Shown piece after piece: positions 15,796 to 24,579 of a stretch of DNA of 64,000 nt; position 1 is the stretch's first letter; every line of letters starts with the position of its first letter. Origin of the DNA: Amycolatopsis bullii (GTDB lineage: Bacteria; Actinomycetota; Actinomycetes; Mycobacteriales; Pseudonocardiaceae); the NCBI RefSeq assembly GCF_014654205.1, contig NZ_BNAW01000038.1:23689-87688 (forward strand). The letters run 5' to 3'. The translations under genes were made by a program, and so were the position numbers. Under the pieces are notes generated by a model that saw nothing but the letters and a program-made list of their open reading frames with translations, was not told where the DNA came from and searched no databases.

Positions 15796-17376
15796 TCAGC
15801 TGTCGTAGCCGCGACGCGGGCCACGGCTGGGACGGCCGTAGCCACCGGCGTTGCCCGAACGGGGCTGACGGCCGCGGCTGCCGAAGCCGCCGGGACGGCC
15901 TTCGCGGTCTCCGCCGCGGTAACCACCGCGGTCGCCGCCACGCTCGCCACCGCGGTCACGGTCGCCGTAGCTGCGCTCGCCGCGGTAAGAACCGCCGCGC
16001 TCGCCGCCCCGGCTACCGCCGAAGCCGCGGTCACCGCGGAAGCCGCCGCCGCGGCGCGGGTTCTCGCGCCGCCGCTCGACGACCGGCTCGCCGCTGGGCT
16101 CCTGGGCACCGGTGATGCGGGACAGCTCGGCGTCGCCCGGGCGGACCGTCGTCGACTCCGCGCGCACGCCGGCGCGGTCGGTCAGCCGGCGGACCATCCG
16201 GCGCTGGTCGTGCGTCGCCAGCGTGACGACCACACCGGACGCCCCGGCGCGCGCGGTCCGGCCGGCGCGGTGCAGGTAGTCCTTGTGGTCGGCGGCCGGG
16301 TCCACGTGCAGCACCAGCGAGATGTCGTCGACGTGGATGCCGCGCGCGGCGACGTCCGTGGCGACCAGCACCGGGGTGTGGCCGTCCTTGAAGTCGGCGA
16401 GGACGCGGTTGCGCTGCCCCTGCGTCTTGCCGCCGTGCAGCGCCGCCGCGTGCACGCCCTGCTCGCGCAGCCGCTCGGTGAGGCGGTCGACGTGGTGCTT
16501 CGTGCGCACGAACATGATCGTGCGGCCTTCGCGGGCGCCGATCTGCGTGATGACGTCCTGCTTGTCCTGGTGGGAGACCTGGAGCACGTGGTGGTCCATG
16601 GTCGTCACGCTGGCGGTCGACGGCGCGACCGAGTGCGTGACCGGGTCGGTCAGGTACTGCCTGACCAGGCGGTTGACGTCACCGTCGAGGGTCGCCGAGA
16701 ACAGCAGCCGCTGGCCACCCGGCGGCGTGAGGTCCATGATCTCGCGGACCTGCGGCATGAAGCCCATGTCCGCCATCTGGTCGGCCTCGTCGAGGGCGAT
16801 GAAGTTGCAGTCGCCCAGGTGCGCGGTGCCCTGCCGGACGTGGTCCGACAGCCGGCCCGGCGTGGCGATCAGCAGGTCGACACCGCGGGAGAGCGCGTCC
16901 GCCTGGCGGGCGAAGGCCATCCCGCCGACGGCCGTGCGGCACCACAGGCCGAGGGCCTTGGCCAGCGGGGTCAGCGAGTCGGCGACCTGCATGGCCAGCT
17001 CGCGGGTCGGGACCAGGATCAGCGCGCGGGGGCGCTTCGGGCGGGCCTTGCCGCCGTCGAGCCGGGCCAGCATGGCCAGGCCGAAGGCGAGGGTCTTGCC
17101 GGAGCCGGTCTGGGCGCGGCCCAGCACGTCGCGGCCGGCCAGCGCGTCCGGGATGGTCGCGGACTGGATCGGGAAGGGGCTGTTGATGCCCGCGTCGGCC
17201 AGGGCGCGGAGCAGCGGCTCCGGCAGGCCCAGCTGGGCGAAGGTCTTGGTGGCCACGAGCTCGACTGCGTCGTCGCGCAGCATGTCTCCGCCGGCCGGGC
17301 GGGTGCGCGGCTTGCGGTCGGGACGGTCCGCGTGCGCGGACGTCGAGGAAGGGCCGGAGTTGAACGTGACGGTCAC
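15796..17376 (-). CDS. DEAD-box ATP-dependent RNA helicase with RGG-rich tail
   Basis: This 526-residue helicase unwinds structured RNA, typically in ribosome assembly, mRNA decay and cold adaptation. Ordered motifs: Q-motif (FAQLGLPEPLLRAL...FPIQ), I AQTGSGKT, Ia PTRELA, Ib TPGR, II DEAD (IALDEADQMADMGF), III SAT, V VATDVAARGIHV and VI HRAGRTARAG. The last 95 residues are Gly/Arg-rich with many RGG/RGD-type boxes (GFRGDRGFGGSRGGERGGSY), an unstructured RNA-binding tail. The GTG at 17376 follows a GAGAGG site, and a longer reading adds no family-like sequence. It is closed by a 14-bp hairpin. The upstream 325-bp gap should hold its promoter and perhaps a long leader. Confidence 0.93.
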   Translation of the reverse strand: MTVTFNSGPSSTSAHADRPDRKPRTRPAGGDMLRDDAVELVATKTFAQLGLPEPLLRALADAGINSPFPIQSATIPDALAGRDVLGRAQTGSGKTLAFGLAMLARLDGGKARPKRPRALILVPTRELAMQVADSLTPLAKALGLWCRTAVGGMAFARQADALSRGVDLLIATPGRLSDHVRQGTAHLGDCNFIALDEADQMADMGFMPQVREIMDLTPPGGQRLLFSATLDGDVNRLVRQYLTDPVTHSVAPSTASVTTMDHHVLQVSHQDKQDVITQIGAREGRTIMFVRTKHHVDRLTERLREQGVHAAALHGGKTQGQRNRVLADFKDGHTPVLVATDVAARGIHVDDISLVLHVDPAADHKDYLHRAGRTARAGASGVVVTLATHDQRRMVRRLTDRAGVRAESTTVRPGDAELSRITGAQEPSGEPVVERRRENPRRGGGFRGDRGFGGSRGGERGGSYRGERSYGDRDRGGERGGDRGGYRGGDREGRPGGFGSRGRQPRSGNAGGYGRPSRGPRRGYDS

Positions 17377-17654
17377 AAATGCCTCTCGGACGTGGTTCGT
17401 CGCAAGGGAGGCCCGGGCAGCCCGCGCGCAGGCAGGGCAAGATGTGTGCGATGGGCGTTCACAGGGACGGACCCGGCACACCGTGTCATCGCTTGCCGAC
17501 ACTGCGCGCCGCTGGGATTACTTCGGATCACCGCGAGCCATTGCTTGGCTCTGGAGGCGACGGACACCAACTCATCCACGCCGCCGGTTGCGGTCTGTGC
17601 TTACTGTACCCGAACCGGAGCCAGGACTACTCATCGAGGTCACCGGTTGTGGGC
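17377..17654. other. Intergenic region upstream of the helicase
   Basis: This is the gene-free stretch between the helicase start and the terminator of the RIO kinase gene. It is less GC-rich than its surroundings around 17520-17640 (TTACTTCGGATC, CTTACTGTACCCG). It probably holds the helicase promoter and a leader of up to 250 nt. I see no small ORF with a good ribosome site and no riboswitch I recognise. DEAD-box helicase genes often have long regulated leaders, but nothing here proves it. Confidence 0.35.
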
Positions 17655-17692
17655 GGCGTCGCAGCCGTGGTCCGCACCACAGCCGCGACGCC
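17655..17692 (-). terminator. Hairpin terminator after the RIO kinase gene
   Basis: GGCGTCGCAGCCGTGGT (17655-17671) and ACCACAGCCGCGACGCC (17676-17692) form a 17-bp stem with two mismatches around a CCGC loop. It begins 9 bp past the RIO kinase stop on the minus strand. The size and position fit an intrinsic terminator. Confidence 0.75.
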
Positions 17693-17701
17693 GCTGCGGA
17701 T

Positions 17702-18658
17702 TCACGTCAAACCGGCCGCCGAAACGAGCTCGGCCAGCAGTTCTTCCGTGTTCGTGACGTGCTCGCCGAGGCCGCGGCCGTGGAACCAGCCGGCCAGGTT
17801 GCGCACGTCCCGCGCCAGGAATTCGACGCCGCCGGGGTTGGCCACCACGTCGACGACCTGCGGCAGGTCGATCACCATCAGCCTGCCCCGGTGCACCAGC
17901 AGGTTGTACGCCGAGAGGTCGCCGTGCGCGAGCCCCTGGGAGGCGAGCAGCTCGAGCGCGGCGGTGGCCTGGAACCACAGGTCCTTCAGCTCGCCGGGGT
18001 CCGGGCGGACCTGGGCCAGCCGGGGCGCGGCCGTGCCGTCTTCCTCGCCGAGGAACTCGAGCAGCAGTTCCGTCCCCTCGCGCTGCACCGGGTAGGGCAC
18101 CGGCGCACCGAGTGTCCACAGGCGACTCAGCGCGGCGAACTCCGCGACCGCCCACTGTTCGGCGATGAGGTTGCGGCCGAACGCGCTGCGCTGCGCCATC
18201 GCCCGCATCTCGCGCGACCGGCGCATCCGCCGGCCTTCGAGGTAGCCCGCGTCGCGGTGGAACAGCTTGTGCTCGTCGCTGCGGTAGCGCTTCGCGGCGA
18301 GGAGCACGCCCGGCGTGCCGGGCAGCCCGCGTCGCAGGAGGTGGACGTCGGCCTCCTTGCCGGTCTTGAGGACGCCGAGGTCGGTGTCGACCGCGGCGAG
18401 CTCGGTGACGACCCACTCCGGCCGGGGCGACGGGCCGTGTTCGGCGTCGTCCCAGGTGGACCACCGGTCGGCACCATCGGGTAGCTGGTTTTCGGTGTAG
18501 GCGTCGTCGCGCAGTTTCGTGAGGCGGACGCGTTCGGCTTCGGTCAGCCGTCCGCTGCGCGTGGGTTCCGGTTCGTCGAACCGCCCGCGGCGGCGGGTCC
18601 GTGCCTGGCGGCGCGTGGGCTGGTCGTCGTAAAGGTCTTCGTAGTCGTGCTGACGCAC
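17702..18658 (-). CDS. RIO1-type atypical serine protein kinase
   Basis: This 318-residue protein has the RIO kinase core at about residues 90-300: VLKTGKEADVHLL (the RIO form of the ATP-binding loop), AAKRYR with the catalytic Lys, LAHGDLSAYNLLVHRG as catalytic loop (HGDxSxYN) and MVIDLPQVVDV as the metal-binding DFG equivalent (IDxPQ). The first 60 residues are charged and Arg-rich, possibly for RNA contact. RIO kinases act in ribosome maturation in eukaryotes and archaea; the bacterial role is unclear. The start is the ATG at 18658. It is monocistronic and followed by a 17-bp hairpin terminator. Confidence 0.9.
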   Translation of the reverse strand: MRQHDYEDLYDDQPTRRQARTRRRGRFDEPEPTRSGRLTEAERVRLTKLRDDAYTENQLPDGADRWSTWDDAEHGPSPRPEWVVTELAAVDTDLGVLKTGKEADVHLLRRGLPGTPGVLLAAKRYRSDEHKLFHRDAGYLEGRRMRRSREMRAMAQRSAFGRNLIAEQWAVAEFAALSRLWTLGAPVPYPVQREGTELLLEFLGEEDGTAAPRLAQVRPDPGELKDLWFQATAALELLASQGLAHGDLSAYNLLVHRGRLMVIDLPQVVDVVANPGGVEFLARDVRNLAGWFHGRGLGEHVTNTEELLAELVSAAGLT

Positions 18659-18942
18659 TGGTGGGTTTCTCCTCGATCAGGGATGCCCCACCGGGCGCGT
18701 GGTCAGCCTCGGGGGGCGGGTGGGTGAGGGCGCGAAAGGGCCCGGACAGTCATCACTTCAGGCACCTCCCGTTCTCACCGCACCGGCTCCCTGCCGGGTG
18801 GGCACAGGATGCCGGACCTCTCCGGCGCCGCGCAACCGAATTAGCGGGGGCGCCGCGAAAGGAGTATTCCGGCGGATTCCTTGAATTCGGCCCGGCGGCA
18901 TGGTCACGATTGAAGGGCAGGCCGAATCAGGAGGGGCGGCGG

Positions 18943-20475
18943 ATGGACAGCTACGACGTGGTGATCGTCGGCGGTGGGCACAACGGCCTGGTGGCGGCCG
19001 CGTACCTGGCGCGGGCGGGCCGGTCGGTGCTCGTGCTCGAACGGCGGGGTGAGACCGGTGGCGCCGCCGTCTCGTTCCGGGCGTTCGAGGGCGTGGACGT
19101 CCGGCTTTCGCGCTACTCGTACCTGGTCAGCCTGCTGCCGAAGAAGATCGTGGCCGACCTCGGCCTCGACGTGGAGCTGCGACGGCGCCGGATGTCGTCC
19201 TACACCCCGTCGGGCGGCATCGGTCTCCTTGTCGACAACGACGACGCCGTCCGGACGGCGTCGTCGTTCCGGGCGGTCACCGGGTCCACTTCGGACTTCT
19301 CGGCCTGGCAACGGTTCTACGAGCTGACCGGGCGCGTCGCCGGGCGCGCGTTCGGCACGCTCACCGAACCACTGCTGTCCGAAGTGGACTTCCGCGAACG
19401 CGTCGGCGACGCCGAGGCGTGGTCCGTGCTGTTCGAACGGCCGATCGGCGAAGCGCTCACCTCGTGGTTCGGCCACGACACGGTGCGCGGCGTGGTGCTC
19501 ACCGACGCGCTGATCGGCACGTTCGCCCCGGCGGACGGCGAGGACCTGCGGCAGAACCGGTGCCTGCTCTACCACGTGATCGGCAACGGCACCGGCGACT
19601 GGGACGTCCCGGTCGGCGGCATGGGCGCGGTCACCCGTTCGCTCGCGGCGGTCGCCGCCGCGGCGGGCGCGCGCCTGACGACCGGCGCGGAAGTGCTCGC
19701 GATCGACCCGGACGGCGAGGTGCGTTACCGGCGTGACGACACCGAATTCGTCGTCCGGGGCGGGCACGTCCTGGCGAACGTCGCGCCGGCGACGCTCGCC
19801 AGGCTGCTGGGCGAGGAACCGGCGGAGCGCCCGGAAGGCGCCCAGCTGAAGGTGAACATGGTGCTGACGCGGCTGCCGAGGCTGCGGGACCCGGCCGTCG
19901 ATCCGGCCGACGCGTTCGGGGGCACCTTCCACGTCAACGAGAGCTACCGGCAGCTGGAGACGGCGTACCGCGAGGCGGCGGCGGGGCGGATCCCCTCGCT
20001 GCCACCGTGCGAGATCTATTGCCACTCGTTGACCGATCCGTCGATCCTCGGCCCGGCCGAACGCTCGGCCGGCACGCACACGCTCACCCTGTTCGGCCTG
20101 CACATGCCGGCCCGCCTCTTCGAGGGGCGCAACGAAGAGGCACGCGAAGCGGCGTTGCGCGCAACGCTGGCTTCGCTGAACAGCGTGCTGGCCGAGCCGA
20201 TCGAGGACTGCCTGCTGACCGCGCCGGACGGCAGGCCCTGCGTGGAGGCGAAGACCCCGCTGGACCTGGAAGCCGAGCTGGGCCTTCCGGCGGGGCACAT
20301 CTTCCACCGGGACCTGTCGTGGCCGTTCGCCGAAGATCCGGCCCAGGCCGGCCGATGGGGCGTCGAGACCGCCCACGAACGCATTCTGTTGTGTGGCGCG
20401 GGTGCCGTGAGAGGAGGTGGTGTCAGCGGCATTCCCGGCCACAACGCGGCGATGGCGGTGCTCGGCGCCGGGTGA
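18943..20475 (+). CDS. NAD(P)/FAD-dependent oxidoreductase, phytoene-desaturase-like
   Basis: The 510-residue protein begins with the dinucleotide-binding motif VVIVGGGHNGLVAAAYLARAG followed by ERRGETGGAAV, the pattern of the phytoene dehydrogenase/retinol saturase group (COG1233). The C-terminus carries the matching FAD-contact motif RILLCGAGAVRGGGVSGIPGHN. No other carotenoid genes are nearby, so the substrate is unknown. The ATG at 18943 is chosen for its AGGAGGGG site 8 nt upstream. An 8-bp inverted repeat, ATTCGGCC (18885-18892) and GGCCGAAT (18920-18927), lies in the promoter region. The 284-bp gap before it holds no gene I can support. It converges with the metallo-beta-lactamase-fold gene, 6 bp away. 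Confidence 0.87.
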   Translation: MDSYDVVIVGGGHNGLVAAAYLARAGRSVLVLERRGETGGAAVSFRAFEGVDVRLSRYSYLVSLLPKKIVADLGLDVELRRRRMSSYTPSGGIGLLVDNDDAVRTASSFRAVTGSTSDFSAWQRFYELTGRVAGRAFGTLTEPLLSEVDFRERVGDAEAWSVLFERPIGEALTSWFGHDTVRGVVLTDALIGTFAPADGEDLRQNRCLLYHVIGNGTGDWDVPVGGMGAVTRSLAAVAAAAGARLTTGAEVLAIDPDGEVRYRRDDTEFVVRGGHVLANVAPATLARLLGEEPAERPEGAQLKVNMVLTRLPRLRDPAVDPADAFGGTFHVNESYRQLETAYREAAAGRIPSLPPCEIYCHSLTDPSILGPAERSAGTHTLTLFGLHMPARLFEGRNEEAREAALRATLASLNSVLAEPIEDCLLTAPDGRPCVEAKTPLDLEAELGLPAGHIFHRDLSWPFAEDPAQAGRWGVETAHERILLCGAGAVRGGGVSGIPGHNAAMAVLGAG

Positions 20476-20481
20476 ACCGGG

Positions 20482-21366
20482 TCAGGCGTCGTGTTCGGTG
20501 CACAGACACGCGACGCCCGGCTCGATCCACTCCCGGCCGGCCCAGTCCGGGTGGCGTTCGAGGAGCAGCGCGCGGACTTCGGCGGTGATTTCGTCCACGC
20601 CCATCGCCGAATCCCGGCGTCGCCAGGTCTCGTCCCGCAGTTCTCGCAGGTAGGCACGGACGTCGGTGAGCACCGCCCCGCCGCCGACCTCTCCGTGCCC
20701 GGGAACCACCACCCGGTGCCCGGCGGCGATCAGCCGGTCCAGGACGGCGAGCCAGCCCACGCCCGAGACGTCCGTGTCGTGCGGCGGGAACCATGGGAAG
20801 ATGGCGAACTGCCCGGTCTCGGCCAGGTCGCCGGTGAACAGCACGCCGGCGTCCGGCACCTCGACGACCTGGTCGCCCGCGGTGTGCCCGCGGCCGGTCG
20901 GGCGCAGCCGGACGGTCCGGCCGCCGAGGTCGAGCGTGTGCTCGTCGTAGACCAGGTCGGGGGTGGGCACGCGGACGCCGTCGAGGCGGCGGGCGATCGT
21001 CTCGCCCAGGCCGCGGAACATCTCCAGGTAGCCCGGGCCCTTGGCGGCGAGGTCTTCGGCCTGGCCGCGGTTGACCAGGTAGGTGGCCTCGCCGGCGAAC
21101 ACCTGCGCGCCGAACGCGTGCTCCGGGTGGAAGTGCGTCGTGGTCAGGTACAGGCGCCGGCCCTTCGCCACTTCGCGGGCGAAGGCGAGGACCTGCGCCG
21201 CGTTGGCGGTGCCGATGCCCGTGTCGACGACGAGGACGGCCTCCGTGCCGCCGACGACACCGATGTTGGGCACCAGGTCGACGTGGTCGTTCGGGATCAC
21301 CAGCAGGTCGGGGGCGATCTCCCGGGCGCCGGAGACGCGCACCGCGGGATCGGTCAGCTCGGTCAT
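20482..21366 (-). CDS. MBL-fold metallo-hydrolase
   Basis: This 294-residue protein has the metallo-beta-lactamase metal site: TTTHFHPEHAFG (HxHxEH variant in which the usual Asp is Glu), GHTAGDQVV (third His), FTGDL (bridging Asp) and VVPGHGEVG (last His). The HFHPEH form resembles subclass B3-like or quinoprotein-relay hydrolases rather than true lactamases. It has no signal peptide, so it is cytosolic. The start at 21366 is taken because the divergent LysR gene begins 82 bp away. LysR regulators usually control the divergently transcribed neighbour, so this gene is the probable target. Confidence 0.87.
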   Translation of the reverse strand: MTELTDPAVRVSGAREIAPDLLVIPNDHVDLVPNIGVVGGTEAVLVVDTGIGTANAAQVLAFAREVAKGRRLYLTTTHFHPEHAFGAQVFAGEATYLVNRGQAEDLAAKGPGYLEMFRGLGETIARRLDGVRVPTPDLVYDEHTLDLGGRTVRLRPTGRGHTAGDQVVEVPDAGVLFTGDLAETGQFAIFPWFPPHDTDVSGVGWLAVLDRLIAAGHRVVVPGHGEVGGGAVLTDVRAYLRELRDETWRRRDSAMGVDEITAEVRALLLERHPDWAGREWIEPGVACLCTEHDA

Positions 21367-21410
21367 GCCCCGATTCCACCGCCACCCGTGCACCGTCGTC
21401 CAAGACCGGT

Positions 21411-21423
21411 TCGGTGGTGCCGA
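21411..21423. promoter_or_regulatory. Candidate LysR box between the MBL hydrolase and LysR genes
   Basis: TCGGTGGTGCCGA is a T-N11-A motif with 4-bp inverted ends (TCGG/CCGA), the minimal LysR recognition pattern. It lies 26 bp upstream of the LysR ATG and 45 bp upstream of the divergent hydrolase ATG. Position and symmetry fit an autoregulatory site; binding is inferred. Confidence 0.5.
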
Positions 21424-21448
21424 TACCGGGCGCCTATCGTCGCCGGTC

Positions 21449-22294
21449 ATGGAGCTGCGCACGCTGCGGTACTTCGTCGCGGTCGCCGAAGAACTCCACT
21501 TCGGCCGGGCCGCTGCGCGGCTGCACATGAGCCAGCCGCCGCTGAGCCGCGCGATCAAGCAGCTGGAAACCGACGTCGGGGCGGTCCTGTTGCTGCGGTC
21601 CGCCGCGGGCGTCACGCTCACCCCGGCCGGGACGGCGCTGCTGGCCGAGGCGCGGGCCCTGCTCGAACAGGCCGACCAGGCCCGCGTGCGCGTCGCCACG
21701 GCGGCGGGCGCGCCGGTCCTCACCGTCGGCATCCTCGGCGACGGCGCGGACCCGGCCGCGAACCGCCTCGCCGACGCCTACCGGCGGCAGCACCCGGACG
21801 TCGAGGTCCGCGTCCGCGACACCGACCTCACCGACCCCACCTGCGGCCTGCGGGCCGGGCTGGTCGACGTCGCGCTGACCCGCGGGCCCTTCGACCAGAC
21901 CGGCCTGACTGTGCAGGAGCTGCGGGCCGACCCGGTGGGCGCGGTGCTGCGCGCCGACGACCCCCTCGCCGGCCGCGACCGGCTCACGCTCGCCGACCTG
22001 GCCGGACGGCGCTGGTTCCGGTTCCCGGACGGCACCGACCCGGTCTGGCAGGCGTACTGGCACGGCGGCGAACCCCGCGAAGGGCCGGTGGTGCGGGCGG
22101 TGCAGGAGTGCCTGCAGGCCGTGCTGTGGAACGGCACGGTCGGGCTGATGCCGCTCGGGCACCGGCCGCCGGGGGAGCTGGTGGTGCTGCCGCTGGCCGA
22201 TCTGGCGCCGAGCCCGGTGGTGGTCGCCTGGAAGGACGCCGGGCCGCTGGTCCGGTCGTTCGCGCGGCTCGCGGTGGGCGCGTACCGGGCCTGA
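21449..22294 (+). CDS. LysR-family transcriptional regulator
   Basis: This 281-residue regulator has an N-terminal winged helix-turn-helix (residues 1-60, MELRTLRYFVAVAEELHFGR, then AAARLHMSQPPLSRAIKQLE) and a C-terminal periplasmic-binding-protein-like effector domain. The divergent MBL-fold hydrolase gene is its likely target. The final coding segment ARLAVGAYRA plus stop and about 25 bp beyond is copied four more times in tandem immediately downstream (22262-22531). The ATG at 21449 is the only start consistent with the LysR N-terminus. Confidence 0.93.
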   Translation: MELRTLRYFVAVAEELHFGRAAARLHMSQPPLSRAIKQLETDVGAVLLLRSAAGVTLTPAGTALLAEARALLEQADQARVRVATAAGAPVLTVGILGDGADPAANRLADAYRRQHPDVEVRVRDTDLTDPTCGLRAGLVDVALTRGPFDQTGLTVQELRADPVGAVLRADDPLAGRDRLTLADLAGRRWFRFPDGTDPVWQAYWHGGEPREGPVVRAVQECLQAVLWNGTVGLMPLGHRPPGELVVLPLADLAPSPVVVAWKDAGPLVRSFARLAVGAYRA

Positions 22295-22531
22295 GCCCCC
22301 GGCGCCGGACTTCGGGTCGCGCGGCTCGCGGCGGGCGCCTGTCGAGCCTGAGTCTCGGCGCGGGACTGCAGGTTGCGCGGCTCGCGGCGGCTGCGTACCG
22401 GGCTTGAGCCTCGGCGCGGGACTGCAGGTTGCGCGGCTCGCGGCGGCTGCGTACCGGGCCTGAGCCCCGGCGCCGGACCTCAGGCGGCTCGCGGTGGCCG
22501 CCTACCGGGCCTGAGCCCCCGGCGCCGGACC
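22262..22531. repeat. Tandem array duplicating the 3' end of the LysR gene
   Basis: Units beginning (GC)GCGGCTCGCGG start at 22262 (inside lysR), 22319, 22375, 22431 and about 22484, with a period of 56-57 bp and about 53 bp for the last. Each still encodes RLA(V/A)(G/A)A(Y/C)RA followed by TGA, then a GCCCCGGCGCCGGAC-like spacer. The last units also contain GGACCTCAGG, the same context in which the HxlR stop codon (22532) is embedded. The array fills the 237-bp gap between the two converging genes. It looks like recent slippage or unequal recombination of a gene end. Confidence 0.88.
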
Positions 22532-23203
22532 TCAGGCCGTGCGGTCGCGCGGCGACGGCAGCCGGAACAAGCCCTGGAGCCGGCGCAGCGCCGTGCGGTC
22601 GCCGGAGGTTGTGGCGGCGCCGGTCTCGATCGCCTTTGCCAGCGTCAGGGTTCCGCCGGTCACTTCGAGGAACGCCGCCTCGCCGATCGTGATGGTGGCG
22701 TCGGGATGCTGGGCCGGGCCGTGGAGCGCCTCGATCGTCCCGTGGTCGACGCGGGCGTGGAACACCTCGTCGCCGATACGGAATTCGTACACCGCGCGCA
22801 GGTCGCCGGCGGCCTCGGCGTCGAAGCACGCCCGCAGCCCGAGCACGGCCCAGCCGGGGTGGAACGTCTCGGTCTCGCGGCGTTCGCCCATCGCCCACTT
22901 CAGGCCCCACCGCGCCAGGGCCAGCACCGCCGGCCCGAGCTCTTCACCGGCTTCGGTGAGCGCGTACGCCGGGGTCCGGGCCGGCGGCGGCAGCGTGACC
23001 TTGCGCGCCAGCCCGTCGCGTTCCAGGTGCTTGAGGCGGGCGGCGAGCAGTCCGGTGCCGAGGCCGCGGAGGCTCGCCTGCAGGTCGCCGAAGCGCTTGG
23101 GTCCGGTCAGCAGTTCGCGGATCAGCAGCAGTGTCCAGCGTTCGCCGACGAGGTCGAGCGTGCGCGCGGTCGCGCAGTACTGGTTGTACGTCCGCTGGTC
23201 CAC
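22532..23203 (-). CDS. HxlR-family regulator with C-terminal SCP2-like domain
   Basis: The 223-residue protein has an HxlR/MarR-type winged helix at residues 1-110 (CATARTLDLVGERWTLLLIR then ELLTGPKRFGDLQASL are diagnostic) and a C-terminal domain of about 100 residues (HPDATITIGEAAFLEVTGGT to the end) that resembles the SCP2 sterol-carrier fold, which may bind a hydrophobic effector. The start is the ATG at 23203. It lies 17 nt downstream of the alpha/beta-hydrolase gene on the same strand, so the two are probably co-transcribed. HxlR regulators often sense reactive carbonyl or redox stress; the signal here is unknown. Confidence 0.87.
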   Translation of the reverse strand: MDQRTYNQYCATARTLDLVGERWTLLLIRELLTGPKRFGDLQASLRGLGTGLLAARLKHLERDGLARKVTLPPPARTPAYALTEAGEELGPAVLALARWGLKWAMGERRETETFHPGWAVLGLRACFDAEAAGDLRAVYEFRIGDEVFHARVDHGTIEALHGPAQHPDATITIGEAAFLEVTGGTLTLAKAIETGAATTSGDRTALRRLQGLFRLPSPRDRTA

Positions 23204-23220
23204 CTCACCACTTTAGAACC

Positions 23221-23880
23221 TCACGCTTCCGCTTCTTGAAGCAGCAGGCGGGCGAGTGGCTCGGGGTGGGTGAGCATGACGTCGTGCGGCGCGTCCAGCG
23301 GGATTGTCCGGTAGCCGACGGCCTCGCCGAACTCCTCGAACGCGTAGGTCTTCGGCCGGCACCAGACGGCCGTGCCCGGAATCCGGTCGACGGCCCCGCT
23401 CAGCCGGGTGGCCTCGGTGAACGAGCGCAGGGACTGCGGGACCAGCCGCGGCGCCAGCCAGGCCACGTCTTCCGGATCGGTGACGCCGTAGGCCGCCGGG
23501 GGTGGCGCGGGAATCGCCGAGCCGCCCCCGGCCGCGCCGAGGAGGGCCTGCACGGTGGTCTCGGGCGCGAGGCCGAACATGCTGCTGCCGTCGGGACCGG
23601 CCCAGCCGTCGACGAGGACAACGCGCCCGACGGTGTCCGGGCGGGTGTCGGCCGCTTCGCGGACGACCAGACCCGCGTAGCTGTGCCCGACCAGCACGAC
23701 GTCGTCGTCGCGGAGGGTGTCCAGCGCGGCGACAACGGCTTCGGCGTGGTCGTGGAGGCCGTCGGACGCGCCGAGTTCCGGGGTCAGCGTGCGCGCCCCG
23801 GCGGCGTGCAGCAGCGGGACGAGCCGGTCCCAGGCCCACGGGCCGTGCCAGGCGCCGTGGACGAGAACGAACGTGGTCAT
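23221..23880 (-). CDS. Alpha/beta-hydrolase
   Basis: This 219-residue enzyme has the fold's oxyanion motif LVHGAWHGPWAWDRL, the nucleophile elbow VLVGHSYAGLV (Ser in GHSYAG) and the catalytic His near the end in PLDAPHDVMLTHPE. It resembles the HGAW-type esterases (plant methylesterase/salicylate-binding-protein-like) often annotated simply as alpha/beta fold hydrolases. The substrate is unknown. The ATG at 23880 is supported by an upstream GGAAGG-type site. It shares a transcript with the HxlR regulator downstream, suggesting the regulator controls this enzyme. The region 23890-23940 contains short inverted repeats (CCTTCGAGAAGG) that may be operator or promoter elements. Confidence 0.87.
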   Translation of the reverse strand: MTTFVLVHGAWHGPWAWDRLVPLLHAAGARTLTPELGASDGLHDHAEAVVAALDTLRDDDVVLVGHSYAGLVVREAADTRPDTVGRVVLVDGWAGPDGSSMFGLAPETTVQALLGAAGGGSAIPAPPPAAYGVTDPEDVAWLAPRLVPQSLRSFTEATRLSGAVDRIPGTAVWCRPKTYAFEEFGEAVGYRTIPLDAPHDVMLTHPEPLARLLLQEAEA

Positions 23881-23942
23881 GGCGGAAGGCTAGCGCATCG
23901 ACTTCCTGTTTTTGAAGTAGCAAGTTCTCCTTCGAGAAGGGG

Positions 23943-24497
23943 TCAGACCACCGGCGGGCGGCGGACGTCGTAGAGGTCCCAGTCCAGCTGCCAGAAACTG
24001 TCGATGCCGTGCTCGCGGATGTACTTCCGCTCGGTGTCGTGCACCGGGTAGCAGCCCGCGATGCTGATCGGGGCGCCGCCGACGTCGATCAGCGTGTACT
24101 GGTGCGCGTCGAGGCCCGCCGGCGCCGAAACGGCGAACGCCGTCATCGACGACTCCGGCGCGATCGGCTGGCCGAAGTCGATGGTGTCGCCGTAGACGAA
24201 CGGGCACGTGCCGCGCAGCTGCTCGGCCAGGTAACCGATGGCCAGCGCCCAGACCGGGTCGTCGGACCGGACGCTGATCCACAGCTCCGGCCGCACCCCG
24301 TGCCAGTCCGGGTGGTCGGCCAGGGAAAGCCCGTAGGTCGCGCCGGTCAGGTAGCGCGGCTCGGGTTCGTCGGCGTAGACGACCGCGATGACGTCGTCGA
24401 GCCCGGGCTGCGTCGACGGGATGGGCTGCAGCCGGGGCGCGGCGGACCCGGTCAGGGTGTCGAGATGGGCGAGATACCGCTCGGCACGGCTCGGCAT
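23943..24497 (-). CDS. Suppressor-of-fused (SUFU) domain protein
   Basis: The 184-residue protein matches the bacterial SUFU family: VRPELWISVRSDDPVWALAI, then LAEQLRGTCPFVYGDTIDFG, and ESSMTAFAVSAPAGLD are recognisable family segments. Bacterial SUFU proteins are often linked to toxin immunity, but no toxin gene is adjacent here. It has no signal peptide, so it is cytosolic. The start is placed at the ATG at 24497 because the frame upstream has no family similarity and would overlap the divergent FAD-oxidase promoter. It is probably monocistronic. The function is unknown. Confidence 0.78.
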   Translation of the reverse strand: MPSRAERYLAHLDTLTGSAAPRLQPIPSTQPGLDDVIAVVYADEPEPRYLTGATYGLSLADHPDWHGVRPELWISVRSDDPVWALAIGYLAEQLRGTCPFVYGDTIDFGQPIAPESSMTAFAVSAPAGLDAHQYTLIDVGGAPISIAGCYPVHDTERKYIREHGIDSFWQLDWDLYDVRRPPVV

Positions 24498-24579
24498 GGC
24501 GCGCAGCATACGACCGGCCGGGCGCCGGCGTGGATCATCTCGCTGGCCGCGGCGCGGCAAGATCGGGCAGGGTGGGGGA

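Noticed and set aside
21367..22294. MBL-fold protein as an antibiotic-resistance beta-lactamase.
   Set aside because: No signal peptide and an atypical HFHPEH metal motif; a generic hydrolase is safer.
23943..24497. SUFU protein as immunity partner of a polymorphic toxin.
   Set aside because: No toxin, WXG or Rhs-type gene is nearby.
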